Source: an uncultured Acidimicrobiales bacterium (lineage in GTDB: Bacteria > Actinomycetota > Acidimicrobiia > Acidimicrobiales > Bin134). From it: 64,000 nt of DNA. The notes below the pieces were generated by a model. That model made no database searches and was not told the DNA's origin. It saw only the letters and a list, made by a program, of their open reading frames with translations. Position numbers and translations under genes: made by a program. Location: positions 806,001-870,000 of the forward strand of contig OX638344.1 in the NCBI GenBank assembly GCA_951813555.1. Reading direction: 5' to 3'. Position 1 is the first letter of the stretch. Every line of letters starts with the position of its first letter. Shown here one piece after another: positions 51,160 through 59,351 of this stretch.

Positions 51160-52044
51160 TCAGAGGGCGGCGACCACCTCGGCCATGATGTCGCCGGCCT
51201 CGCTGGGGCTCTGGCCGATGCGAACCCCGGCCGCGGCCAGAGCGTCCATCTTGGCCTGGGCGGTGCCCTTGCCCCCCGACACGATGGCGCCGGCGTGGCC
51301 CATCTTCTTGCCCGGCGGGGCGGTCAGCCCGGCGATGTAGGCCACCACCGGCTTGGACACGTTGGCGGCGATGAACTCGGCGGCCTCCTCCTCGGCCGAC
51401 CCGCCGATCTCGCCGATCATCATCACCGCTTCGGTTTCGGGATCCTCCTCGAAAGCGGCCAAGCAGTCGATGAACGACGTGCCCGGCACCGGGTCGCCGC
51501 CGATGCCCACACAGGTGGTGCAGCCGATGTCCTTTTGCTTCAGCTCGTACAGCGCCTGGTAGGTGAGGGTTCCCGAGCGGCTCACGATGCCCACCGGACC
51601 GCCCTCTTTGGCGATGTGACCGGCGGTGATGCCGATGTTGGCCTTCCCGGGGCTGATGAGGCCGGGGCAGTTGGGCCCTAGCAACCGCACGTCGGGGTAG
51701 TCGGCCTTGAGCTTGTTGAAGAAGTAGGCCTCGTCGTGCATGGGCACGCCCTCGGTGATGACCACCACCAAATCCACTCCGCCCTCGGCGGCTTCAAGTA
51801 CTGCGCTGCGCACCCCGGCGGCGGGGATGAACACGCACGACACGTTGGCTCCGGTGGCCTCCACCGCGTCGGCCACGGTGGCAAAGATTGGAATCCCCTC
51901 CACGTCGGTGCCCGCCTTTTTCGGGTTGGTTCCAGCCACCACCTGGGTGCCGTAGTCCCGGTTCAGCAGGCCGTAGTACCGGCCCTGGCTCCCGGTGAGG
52001 CCCTGGTAGACCACCTTGGTGTTCTCGTCGATGAAGATGCTCAT
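51160..52044 (-). CDS. sucD: Succinyl-CoA ligase alpha subunit
   Basis: 294 residues. CoA-binding N-terminal domain (TKVVYQGLTGSQGRYYGLLNRDYGTQVVAGTNPKKAG), then LLGPNCPGLISPGKANIGI and the phospho-His loop region GHAGAIVSGGKGTAQAK with the active-site His246 type residue in MGHAGAI. Converts succinyl-CoA to succinate with ATP or GTP. Start overlaps sucC by four bases. Confidence 0.96.
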   Translation of the reverse strand: MSIFIDENTKVVYQGLTGSQGRYYGLLNRDYGTQVVAGTNPKKAGTDVEGIPIFATVADAVEATGANVSCVFIPAAGVRSAVLEAAEGGVDLVVVITEGVPMHDEAYFFNKLKADYPDVRLLGPNCPGLISPGKANIGITAGHIAKEGGPVGIVSRSGTLTYQALYELKQKDIGCTTCVGIGGDPVPGTSFIDCLAAFEEDPETEAVMMIGEIGGSAEEEAAEFIAANVSKPVVAYIAGLTAPPGKKMGHAGAIVSGGKGTAQAKMDALAAAGVRIGQSPSEAGDIMAEVVAAL

Positions 52045-53189
52045 GATCCGGTCCCCTCTGCGAGGGCGACAACCTTTTGGGCCGCTTCCAGCATGGTGGG
52101 CGCCATCATGAGCCGATCGCTCAGATGGGGTTCCAGCAGGGCCCGGCCCTCATCCGCGTTGGTGCCGTCGAGGCGGATCACGATGGGCGAGCTGATGTCC
52201 ACCCGGTTCATCGCTTCGATGATGCCGTTGGCCACCTCCTCGCCCCGGGTGATGCCGCCGAAGATGTTTATGAAGATCGATTGCACGTCGGCATCGTTGT
52301 TTATGACCTCCAGCGCCCCGGCCATCACGTCGGCGTTGGCCCCCCCGCCGATGTCCAGGAAGTTGGCCGGCCTGCCTCCCACTTGGTTGACCACGTCCAC
52401 TGTGCTCATGGCCAGCCCGGCACCGTTGGCTATCACCCCCACCGAGCCTTCCAAACCCACGTACTGGAGACCTTTGGCGTGAGCAGCCGCCTCCCGCTCA
52501 TCCCGGGGCTGGGTGGCGTCGAAGGGGTCCAGATCGTGGCGAAAACCGGCGTTGCCGTCGAGAGTGACCTTGGCGTCGAGCACATGCACTCGGCCCTCGG
52601 AGGTCACGATCAACGGGTTGATCTCCACCAGGTCGGCGTCGCCGTCGGTGTAGGCCCCATAGAGCTTCAACAGCAGATCCACCGTCTGGTCGGTGACGTC
52701 GGGGTTGAGGTTGGCGGCCAAAACCCATTGGCGGCACTGGTCCTCGGCCAGGCCGTTCACCGGGTCGACCCAGATCTTGGCGATGGCGTCGGGGGTCTCT
52801 TCGGCCACCGTCTCGATCTCCACGCCGCCCTCGGCCGACAGCATCCCCAGGTGCTTCTTGGCCGATCGGTCGAGGGTGAAGCTCACGTAGTACTCCTCGG
52901 CGATGTCGGACGCCTTCTCGATCCACAGGTTCTCCACGATGTGGCCCCGGATGTCGAGCCCCAAGATGTTGGTGGCATGGGTGCGGACGGCGTCGATGTC
53001 GGCCGCGAACTTCACGCCCCCGGCCTTGCCCCGCCCGCCGGTGTGGACCTGGGCTTTGACCATCACCGGTGTCCCCAGCCGTTCGGCGGCCGCTACCGCA
53101 TCTTCGACGGTGGTAACCGCCTCACCGGGCGAGACCGGCATGTCGTACGACGCGAAGAACTGTTTTCCCTGATATTCGAATAGATCCAC
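52041..53189 (-). CDS. sucC: Succinyl-CoA ligase beta subunit
   Basis: 382 residues. ATP-grasp domain with VMVKAQVHTGGRGKAGGVKFA, LVEINPLIVTSEG and LDAKVTLDGNAGFRHD, and the C-terminal ligase domain with VGVIANGAGLAMSTVDVVNQVGGRPANFLDIGGGA and IFGGITRGEEVANGI. Forms the heterodimer with SucD. With sdhCAB, mdh and icd it covers much of the TCA cycle in this window. Confidence 0.96.
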   Translation of the reverse strand: MDLFEYQGKQFFASYDMPVSPGEAVTTVEDAVAAAERLGTPVMVKAQVHTGGRGKAGGVKFAADIDAVRTHATNILGLDIRGHIVENLWIEKASDIAEEYYVSFTLDRSAKKHLGMLSAEGGVEIETVAEETPDAIAKIWVDPVNGLAEDQCRQWVLAANLNPDVTDQTVDLLLKLYGAYTDGDADLVEINPLIVTSEGRVHVLDAKVTLDGNAGFRHDLDPFDATQPRDEREAAAHAKGLQYVGLEGSVGVIANGAGLAMSTVDVVNQVGGRPANFLDIGGGANADVMAGALEVINNDADVQSIFINIFGGITRGEEVANGIIEAMNRVDISSPIVIRLDGTNADEGRALLEPHLSDRLMMAPTMLEAAQKVVALAEGTGS

Positions 53190-53312
53190 GGGCTCCCCAA
53201 TACAGAGCGTTGGCCAAGTTTGCGCTGGCGGTTCGGCAATGGTTCGTACCGCCGACGCTTCGCCGCGATACTAGGAGCAACCCCATCAGTTGGAACGAAC
53301 CGAGGGAGCGAC

Positions 53313-53786
53313 ATGCCCGTCTCATCGGGTCCCAAAATCACCCCGCTTAGGGCCGTGATCTACAGCGTCATCAGCATCGCGCTAGGAGTGGGACTGGTGT
53401 TCGCCGTCGTGTCGCTAGCCGGATCCGACCAGATCGAGGTGAAGCTGGGCGACGACAACTTCAACGCCGGCGACGCCGAGAAGCTGGCCGCCGAGATCGC
53501 CGATCGGGGACCGGTGCCGTGGGCCCCGCTGAGCCGGGGCCGCAGCATCTGGATCAACCACGTCGGCAGCAATCCCGAAGAGGGCTGGTTCGCCTTCGAC
53601 GTCCAGTCGCCGGGGGCCGCCGGCGACTGCGTGGTCGATTGGGACGCAGGCCGACGGCTGTTCGTCGACACCTGCGATCCCTCCTTGGTGTACTCCGCCA
53701 CCGGCGACGGCCTCACCCAGTTCGGGGTATGGGTAGACGACGACGGCGACCTCATCGTGGACGTCAACGCCAACGACGGCCCCTGA
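53313..53786 (+). CDS. Uncharacterised membrane-anchored protein
   Basis: 157 residues from the ATG at 53313. A single helix (AVIYSVISIALGVGLVFAVVSLAG, about residues 14-37) anchors an external domain with DWDAGRRLFVDTCDPSLVYSATGDGLTQFGVWVDDDG and Trp/Asp-rich strands. No family recognised. Divergent from sucC. Its last codons (NANDGP) are the start of the 107-bp repeat B; the frame at 48506 ends the same way. Confidence 0.6.
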   Translation: MPVSSGPKITPLRAVIYSVISIALGVGLVFAVVSLAGSDQIEVKLGDDNFNAGDAEKLAAEIADRGPVPWAPLSRGRSIWINHVGSNPEEGWFAFDVQSPGAAGDCVVDWDAGRRLFVDTCDPSLVYSATGDGLTQFGVWVDDDGDLIVDVNANDGP

Positions 53787-53875
53787 GTAGCATACGCAAA
53801 ACGCGTCGCTTTTATACCCTGACCGCAACCTTGTCAAGTGTCAAAACATGACAAAGACTCGTCATGTTTTGACAC
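53769..53875 (+). repeat. 107-bp repeat, copy B, with the 38-bp palindrome
   Basis: Matches 48734-48840 base for base in length with about 84% identity. It starts inside the final codons of the preceding gene, includes CGCAAAAC and the palindrome, and ends just before the protease B leader. A shared left border of the two cassettes. Confidence 0.8.
53838..53875 (+). promoter_or_regulatory. 38-bp palindrome before the protease gene, copy B
   Basis: Same length and two-dyad layout as copy A (TGTCAAAACATGACA and CGTCATGTTTTGACA, centres 21 bases apart); the arms are perfect over 15 bases. Conservation of the palindrome while flanking bases change suggests selection for binding. Lies 121 bases before the protease start. 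Confidence 0.6.
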
Positions 53876-53996
53876 CGCTTTTGACTGACAGCAGCTACAA
53901 CCAAATGTATGGTTGTCTGCAACTACAGATACGACAGGACGGGACATAGCAAACACCTTGGCTTCTGCTCAAGTACACTGAAAGGGTGACTCCAAT

Positions 53997-54599
53997 ATGT
54001 CAAAGCCGAAAACAAAGTTAGCGATACTTATTGTAGCGGCACTGATTATGCCAACTATACCAGTTATAACTGCCTCTGCGGGGAACTGGTACGGAGCCAC
54101 AGGAAATGTGACGTGCGGTGGAAACATGCAAGACAACAACGATATGACATATCACCGAACATCGGGATTATCTTCAGAGTTATTCAGCGCATATACATAT
54201 GCGCTGACAAACGCGGTACTCTCAACTGATATAGATCTTCAACCAGAACAATCATCGCCTGATGACAATACAGATGTTGTCATGCAAGAGGCAAACTACA
54301 CCGGCACTTGGTGTGGCCATACATGGCATGGCGGGTCTGGAACTGTAATTGTTGGATACGCGTCTTGTGAATCTCTCTCTGGATCTAAGTGTCAAAGCTT
54401 CAACATATTTACAGACCAGTCATGGGAAGTAAATCAGACGACAACTAGTCGCAGAAATCACGCATGTCATGAACTTGGTCATACTCTTGGACTCATTCAT
54501 CCCGGTTCAGATGAAGACCAAGACTCATCCTGCCTGTATAACACATCGGAGCTTGACTACAGCGATCGCGACAAGGAGCATATCAATGACAACTATTAG
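53997..54599 (+). CDS. Secreted metzincin-like zinc metalloprotease, cassette B
   Basis: 200 residues, AT-rich. Signal peptide TKLAILIVAALIMPTIPVITASA. Catalytic motif HACHELGHTLGLIHPG: His158, Glu159, His162, His168. The region that carries the Met in copy A (DDCM) is SSCLYN here, so Leu replaces the Met-turn Met. C-terminus DKEHINDNY overlaps the lipoprotein start. Only moderate similarity to copy A elsewhere, which points to old divergence. The ribosome site AAGGGTGA is weak. Confidence 0.75.
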   Translation: MSKPKTKLAILIVAALIMPTIPVITASAGNWYGATGNVTCGGNMQDNNDMTYHRTSGLSSELFSAYTYALTNAVLSTDIDLQPEQSSPDDNTDVVMQEANYTGTWCGHTWHGGSGTVIVGYASCESLSGSKCQSFNIFTDQSWEVNQTTTSRRNHACHELGHTLGLIHPGSDEDQDSSCLYNTSELDYSDRDKEHINDNY

Positions 54600-55386
54600 A
54601 AAGCTCTTTCCCCCACTGCGACATATAGTGGTATGGCCAAAGCGAGACGTCTCGACATGTCAACTGCTCAGAGGTGTATTGCTTGTCGGCATCATAGGCG
54701 TAACGTCTTGTCTTGTAAGTTCCTGCGGGAATGATGAGCAAGGGTCCGAATTTGAGAATGCTCCTTTGGTAGATCAAATTGTTGAGTTCAATTCAGGTAT
54801 ATCATATGAATGGCCTCTCTATAAATCGGTACGAGAAACGACTCCACACACAAAATTTGTAGTTGACGGTATAGACGTAGGTCCGGTCTCTGATCTATTC
54901 GTTGTTGGGACAATTTCCAGCGTGACTGCAGGTAACGGCTACTCTTGGCCAGGGGGGCCTCAGGTTCTCGGCGAGCCACCTAATCGAGTTGTTCATCAGT
55001 TCAACTCGACCGATTCTTGGGTTTCATCCATCCATTTATCCGTTCTTGTTGAAAATTCTCTATATCTGAACAAGGACTTCGATGGCCTCAGGGAAGTCAC
55101 TATTGGCTTGTTCTTGCTCAACCCAATTGACTTGAGTGCACTCGAGTCTGAGCTTGAGAATAGGCGAATCGCTGCCTCCCTTCATTCTAATGACAAAACG
55201 GCTTTCGACCATGAGCCAGATGTCTTTGGAGTGCTTCGCGGTGGCGAGCTATTAGGTTTCGTCGACGACACCAACAATGTAACGTTTCCAGCATTCCATC
55301 TCAGTCAATTTGCCAGCAGCGAGTCGAAGTCGATTCCACTTGAAGATTTGCTCAACCCACCCTCGGTTGTCACGCTGAACAACTGA
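54586..55386 (+). CDS. Lipoprotein of cassette B, function unknown
   Basis: 266 residues. ATG at 54586 overlaps the protease end by 14 bases, with AAGGAG 8 bases upstream, exactly as in cassette A. Signal LLRGVLLVGIIGVTSCLVSSC with a lipobox (VSSC). The mature part has DLFVVGTISSVTAGNG and SIHLSVLVENSLYLNKDFDGLREV, parallel to cassette A. AT-rich with many codons rare in the neighbours (ATA, AGA, TTA). Function unknown. Confidence 0.6.
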   Translation: MTTIRKLFPPLRHIVVWPKRDVSTCQLLRGVLLVGIIGVTSCLVSSCGNDEQGSEFENAPLVDQIVEFNSGISYEWPLYKSVRETTPHTKFVVDGIDVGPVSDLFVVGTISSVTAGNGYSWPGGPQVLGEPPNRVVHQFNSTDSWVSSIHLSVLVENSLYLNKDFDGLREVTIGLFLLNPIDLSALESELENRRIAASLHSNDKTAFDHEPDVFGVLRGGELLGFVDDTNNVTFPAFHLSQFASSESKSIPLEDLLNPPSVVTLNN

Positions 55387-55406
55387 TGTTGGACAGTCGG
55401 AGTAGA

Positions 55407-56111
55407 TCACTTATACCGGACGTAGCGGGGCACAGCGATCCATCCTTGGGCAACGGCGTATGACAGGCCCTGGATAGTGTTTTCGACACCGAACTGATCC
55501 CACATATCAGCAAGGATGCGTTGGAAATGCCGTTGGGAGTATCCGAGCCGCTCGGCGAGGTCGGCGTGTTTCTCGCCGCTGGCCAAGCCTTGCAGGAAGG
55601 CGAGCTGTATCTCGTCGGGTGCAATCGACAAGTTGAACCGGCAAAACCGAGCCACTGCCGCTGCGGCAGAGCGCAACCTCTCCACCGCGTCGGGGTGCAC
55701 CAGCTCGGCGAGTCTTTCGTAGTGGATCACTTCGGGCATGTGTCCGATGTCGAGGGAATCAGACGGCACCTCCAGCTCCGCGCAGCCCGGGTCTTTGTTG
55801 ATCGCGACCGCAACCGCACTCAGATATCCGGCAACATTCTCCCAATCGCCAGCGACCGATTGATCGGGCGAAACGGAGCCCATAAACCGGGCACAGCGCT
55901 CATAGGAGTCGGCCACCTGCCGCTGGAATAGCGACGGCAGGGTCTCCTTCCACACATTCTGAGACTCGCGTTGAAACTCCACACCCCAGATATCGGTGTG
56001 CCCACCGGGCCCATAGCCCAGGCTGTGGGCCTCGGCGATCCGGCTGGCATATTGCTCGATCGGGGCGGTAAGTCTGAGAACCACCCGGAGCTGACCATCG
56101 CTGAACTGCAC
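55407..56111 (-). CDS. LuxR/GerE-type HTH protein, first of a tandem pair
   Basis: 234 residues, GTG start. Helical N-terminal half with RIAEAHSLGYGPGGHTDIWGVEFQR, and a C-terminal LuxR-like HTH (LAFLQGLASGEKHADLAERLGYSQRHFQRILADMWDQFGVENTIQGLSYAVAQGWI; the last helix turns are typical of GerE). Paralogous to the next gene. No receiver domain, no membrane part. Next to cassette B and reading towards it, so it may regulate it; not shown. Confidence 0.65.
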   Translation of the reverse strand: MQFSDGQLRVVLRLTAPIEQYASRIAEAHSLGYGPGGHTDIWGVEFQRESQNVWKETLPSLFQRQVADSYERCARFMGSVSPDQSVAGDWENVAGYLSAVAVAINKDPGCAELEVPSDSLDIGHMPEVIHYERLAELVHPDAVERLRSAAAAVARFCRFNLSIAPDEIQLAFLQGLASGEKHADLAERLGYSQRHFQRILADMWDQFGVENTIQGLSYAVAQGWIAVPRYVRYK

Positions 56112-56145
56112 AGCATGAGCATATGTCTCTCACATACTCATCACT

Positions 56146-56856
56146 TCAGCGCCTACTGCCGTCAAACGGCGGGGGCGCTATCCACCCCAGCTGCACCGCT
56201 AGCGCGACTCCCTGCACTTGATTGTGAACACCGAAGCGCTTCCACATTGCCTCGAGCAACCGGTACATGCCTCTCGTCGAAGTGTCGTTGCCCTTGGCAA
56301 GCACGTCAATCGGCTCCTGAGCGGCCACAGAGAGCAGCCACTCCAGCTCTTGAGCCGTCGGTACCACCTGCACTTGCGACTCGCAGCAGCGGGCGACCAC
56401 CCCGGCCGCATCCCCTAGTCGGGCAACTCCTTGGGAGTTCAGCAACTCGGCAAAGAGCTCATACCGCAACACCGGCGGAGACGTGGATCCGATCTCCACA
56501 GCACCCGCTCCGGAGACAACCCCCTCCACCCCTGGCATCTCCCGCAAGGCCTCCGATGTTGAACGCAGGAACTCCGCGACAATCTCCCAATCGACCGCGA
56601 CCCCATCATCAGGTTCAGCGCCATCCATCAATCCTGCGCAATATGCACTCGCATCGGCGACACCCCGCAGATACTCAGGACGTAGCGTCTGCGCAAGAAT
56701 CGAACGGGCACGCCGCTGGAACCCGATCCCCCAAGGCTTCCGAGACCTCCCGGGCCCATGCCCCAAGCGTTGAGCCTCTGCTATGCACCCCGCGAGGTGG
56801 GCAATTCTCACGGCAAGTGAGCTGACCGACCCCCACTGCGCCGAGCTCAACTCCAC
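56146..56856 (-). CDS. LuxR/GerE-type HTH protein, second of a tandem pair
   Basis: 236 residues, GTG start. Same order of elements as the gene at 55407: IAEAQRLGHGPGRSRKPWGIGFQRRA, DWEIVAEFLRSTSEALREMP, and C-terminal LEWLLSVAAQEPIDVLAKGNDTSTRGMYRLLEAMWKRFGVHNQVQGVALAVQLGWI. The HTH is less regular than in the first copy, with a longer turn. A tandem duplication; the copies have diverged greatly, so it is not recent. Starts 73 bases from the helicase end. Confidence 0.6.
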   Translation of the reverse strand: MELSSAQWGSVSSLAVRIAHLAGCIAEAQRLGHGPGRSRKPWGIGFQRRARSILAQTLRPEYLRGVADASAYCAGLMDGAEPDDGVAVDWEIVAEFLRSTSEALREMPGVEGVVSGAGAVEIGSTSPPVLRYELFAELLNSQGVARLGDAAGVVARCCESQVQVVPTAQELEWLLSVAAQEPIDVLAKGNDTSTRGMYRLLEAMWKRFGVHNQVQGVALAVQLGWIAPPPFDGSRR

Positions 56857-56929
56857 GACGCCACCGTAGCAAGCGATTACACCTAGTAAGCAGCCCCCTC
56901 CTTTGCATCAGGCCAAGAAGGCAACAAGT

Positions 56930-59149
56930 TCACACCTTTTCGAGTCGGCCGAAGGAGGCGAGCAGAACACGGGACCCAGCGGTGGTGAAGTTGACGGTGA
57001 TCTCGGCGTCGCCGCCGGCCCCCTTCACGTCGGTAACCACGCCGAGGCCGAAGGTGGCGTGGTTCACGTCATCGCCCACTGCCAGGCGGACCGGGTCAGG
57101 GTCGGCTTCGACCGGGGTGCGGGCGGATTGGGCGGCATCAACTATGCGCTCTCGCCCCGCAAACGAGCCGGTGCTGCGGTCGGCGCTCGAGTTGGAACTC
57201 GACCGAGTTGAGCGGCTCCGGCTGCTGCCTCGGTTGTCCACCAGCTCTTCTGGGATCTCCTCCAAGAACCGCGACGGCGGGTTGTACATCGGGGACCCGT
57301 GAATGGTGCGGTGCCAGGCGTGGGTCAGGTACAGCCGCTGGCGGGCCCGGGTGATGCCCACGTAGGCCAGGCGGCGCTCCTCTTCGAGTTCGTCGGGATC
57401 GGTGAGCGATCGGAAGTGGGGGAACACGCCCTCCTCCATGCCGACCAGAAACACCACGGGGTATTCCAGACCCTTGGCCGAGTGCAGGGTCATCAGTGTC
57501 AGCATGGAGTCATCGGCCAGGTCATCGGTGTCCGACACCAGGCTGACCTGCTCCAGAAAGTCGTTCATGTCGTCGCTCTCTGAGGCCGCGCTGATCAGCT
57601 CGTCGAGGTTCTCCAGCCTTCCCTGGGCCTGCACGCCGACCTCGGTCTCCCCGGCAGCTTCAACCTCCAGTTGGTCGAGATACCCGCTGGATTCGAGCAT
57701 GTGCTCCAAAACCAGGGCAGGGCCGCCGTCTAGCAAGCCGCGGGCGTCGTCAATCACCTTCAAGAAGGCCCCGATACCAGCCAGTGCCCTCCCTCTCACC
57801 CCGGCCTCGGATGCGTTCACCAAGGCATCCATCAACGTGAGGCCATGCGCATCAGCCCAGGCCACCAGCTTGGCCACCGATCCGTCGCCCACTCCCCGCT
57901 TGGGCGTGTTCAGCGCTCGCCTCAGGCTGACGGCATCATCGGGGTTGACGGTCACCCGCAGATAGGCCAGTGCATCTTTGATCTCCCGGCGGTCGTAGAA
58001 CCGGGTGCCCCCGATGAGCTGGTAGGGAACGCCGGCCTCCATCAGCAGCTCTTCTACTACCCGGCTTTGGGCGTTGGTGCGGTAGAACACCGCCATCTCG
58101 TCCCAGCGATGCTGCTCGTCGTCGTGGAGCCGGTACGCCTCCCGCACCACCCAGCGGGCCTCGTCGTACTCATCGGTCGCCTGGTAGCAGACGATTGGAT
58201 CACCGTCGGTCTGGTCGGTCCACAGATTCTTGGGCTTGCGGCCCAGGTTGTTGGCGATCACCGCGTTGGCCGCGCTCAAGATGCGCTGGGTGGAGCGGTA
58301 GTTTTGCTCCAGCAGCACCACTGTGACGTCCTCGAAGGCCCGCTCGAAGTCGATGATGTTGCGGACATCGGCCCCTCGGAAGCGGTAGACCGACTGGTCG
58401 GCGTCGCCCACCACGAACACGTTGCGGTGCTCTTTGCCCAACATCAGCACCAGCTCGTTCTGCACCCGGTTGGTGTCCTGGTACTCGTCCACCAGGATGT
58501 GCTCGAAACGGCGGCGGTAGCGATCGAGCACGTCGGACTCCCGCTGGAAGAGCCCCACGGTGGCGCCCAGAAGGTCGTCGAAGTCCATGGCCCCGGCCCG
58601 GCGCAAGCGTTCCTGGTACTCCCCGTAGACCTCCCCGATCCGGCGCTCGAAGATGTTGGCGGCCCTGTCTTTGTATTGGGCCACGCCGATCATCTCGTTT
58701 TTGGCCGCGCTGATAGCGGCGTGGATCGACCGGGGCGGCATCCGCTTGGGGTCGAGGTTGAAGTCCCGGCAGATGTAGCTGGTGAGCCTTACCGAGTCGG
58801 CTTGGTCGTAAATGGTGAAGCTGGAGGGGAATTCGATGGCCTCGTGCTCATAGCGCAGAATGCGAGCGCAGGCAGAGTGGAATGTGCTCACCCACATCTT
58901 CTCGGCCACCGGGCCGACGAGGCCGCCCACTCGGTGCTTCATCTCTTGGGAGGCCTTGTTGGTGAAGGTGATGGCCAAGATCCCGAACGGGGAAATGCCC
59001 TGGTTGTCGATGAGATGGGCGATGCGGTGGGTGAGGACGCGGGTCTTGCCCGACCCGGCCCCAGCCACCACCAACATCGGGCCCCCAGGATGGGTGACCG
59101 CGTCAATCTGGGCAGGGTTCAGCCCCTCGGTGAGCACGGTCGATGGCAT
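56930..59149 (-). CDS. pcrA: UvrD/PcrA-type ATP-dependent DNA helicase
   Basis: 739 residues. Superfamily 1 motifs: Q-motif (GLNPAQIDAV), I (VAGAGSGKTRVL), Ia (ILAITFTNKASQEM), II (HILVDEYQDTN), III (VVGDADQSVYRFRGAD), IV (LEQNYRST), V (LMTLHSAKGLEYPVVFLVG) and VI (EERRLAYVGITRARQRLYL). A C-terminal beta domain with VNHATFGLGVVTDVKG, the Tudor-like region that binds RNA polymerase in PcrA. Acts in repair and replication. Confidence 0.95.
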   Translation of the reverse strand: MPSTVLTEGLNPAQIDAVTHPGGPMLVVAGAGSGKTRVLTHRIAHLIDNQGISPFGILAITFTNKASQEMKHRVGGLVGPVAEKMWVSTFHSACARILRYEHEAIEFPSSFTIYDQADSVRLTSYICRDFNLDPKRMPPRSIHAAISAAKNEMIGVAQYKDRAANIFERRIGEVYGEYQERLRRAGAMDFDDLLGATVGLFQRESDVLDRYRRRFEHILVDEYQDTNRVQNELVLMLGKEHRNVFVVGDADQSVYRFRGADVRNIIDFERAFEDVTVVLLEQNYRSTQRILSAANAVIANNLGRKPKNLWTDQTDGDPIVCYQATDEYDEARWVVREAYRLHDDEQHRWDEMAVFYRTNAQSRVVEELLMEAGVPYQLIGGTRFYDRREIKDALAYLRVTVNPDDAVSLRRALNTPKRGVGDGSVAKLVAWADAHGLTLMDALVNASEAGVRGRALAGIGAFLKVIDDARGLLDGGPALVLEHMLESSGYLDQLEVEAAGETEVGVQAQGRLENLDELISAASESDDMNDFLEQVSLVSDTDDLADDSMLTLMTLHSAKGLEYPVVFLVGMEEGVFPHFRSLTDPDELEEERRLAYVGITRARQRLYLTHAWHRTIHGSPMYNPPSRFLEEIPEELVDNRGSSRSRSTRSSSNSSADRSTGSFAGRERIVDAAQSARTPVEADPDPVRLAVGDDVNHATFGLGVVTDVKGAGGDAEITVNFTTAGSRVLLASFGRLEKV

Positions 59150-59351
59150 TGACTCACACTACCGACCCACGATCCCCCGGCGGGCGGCGGGCTCTCATAG
59201 CGGGGTCGTGGTGGCGGGTCCTAATGGGTGTGGGCTGGCCGTCGGAGCGGCCAGGTCCGCCTGCGGCGCCACCCACCGCCACGACCTCTTTTGTGGCCCG
59301 CCGCCCCGCCTATATTGAGGCCCCAATCTCCTGTTTTGAAGAGGGGTGGGG

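Noticed and set aside
52077..53183. Plus-strand frame of 368 residues opposite sucC
   Set aside because: Mirror of a highly conserved ATP-grasp enzyme on the other strand; the frame is a GC-content shadow.
57845..59152. Plus-strand 435-residue frame opposite the helicase
   Set aside because: The minus strand carries all helicase motifs; the opposite frame is a shadow.
59150..59345. A small gene between the helicase and the LLM oxidoreductase
   Set aside because: The minus-strand frames there have no ribosome site and extend into the neighbouring gene; only a short hairpin and a TATATT element were seen.
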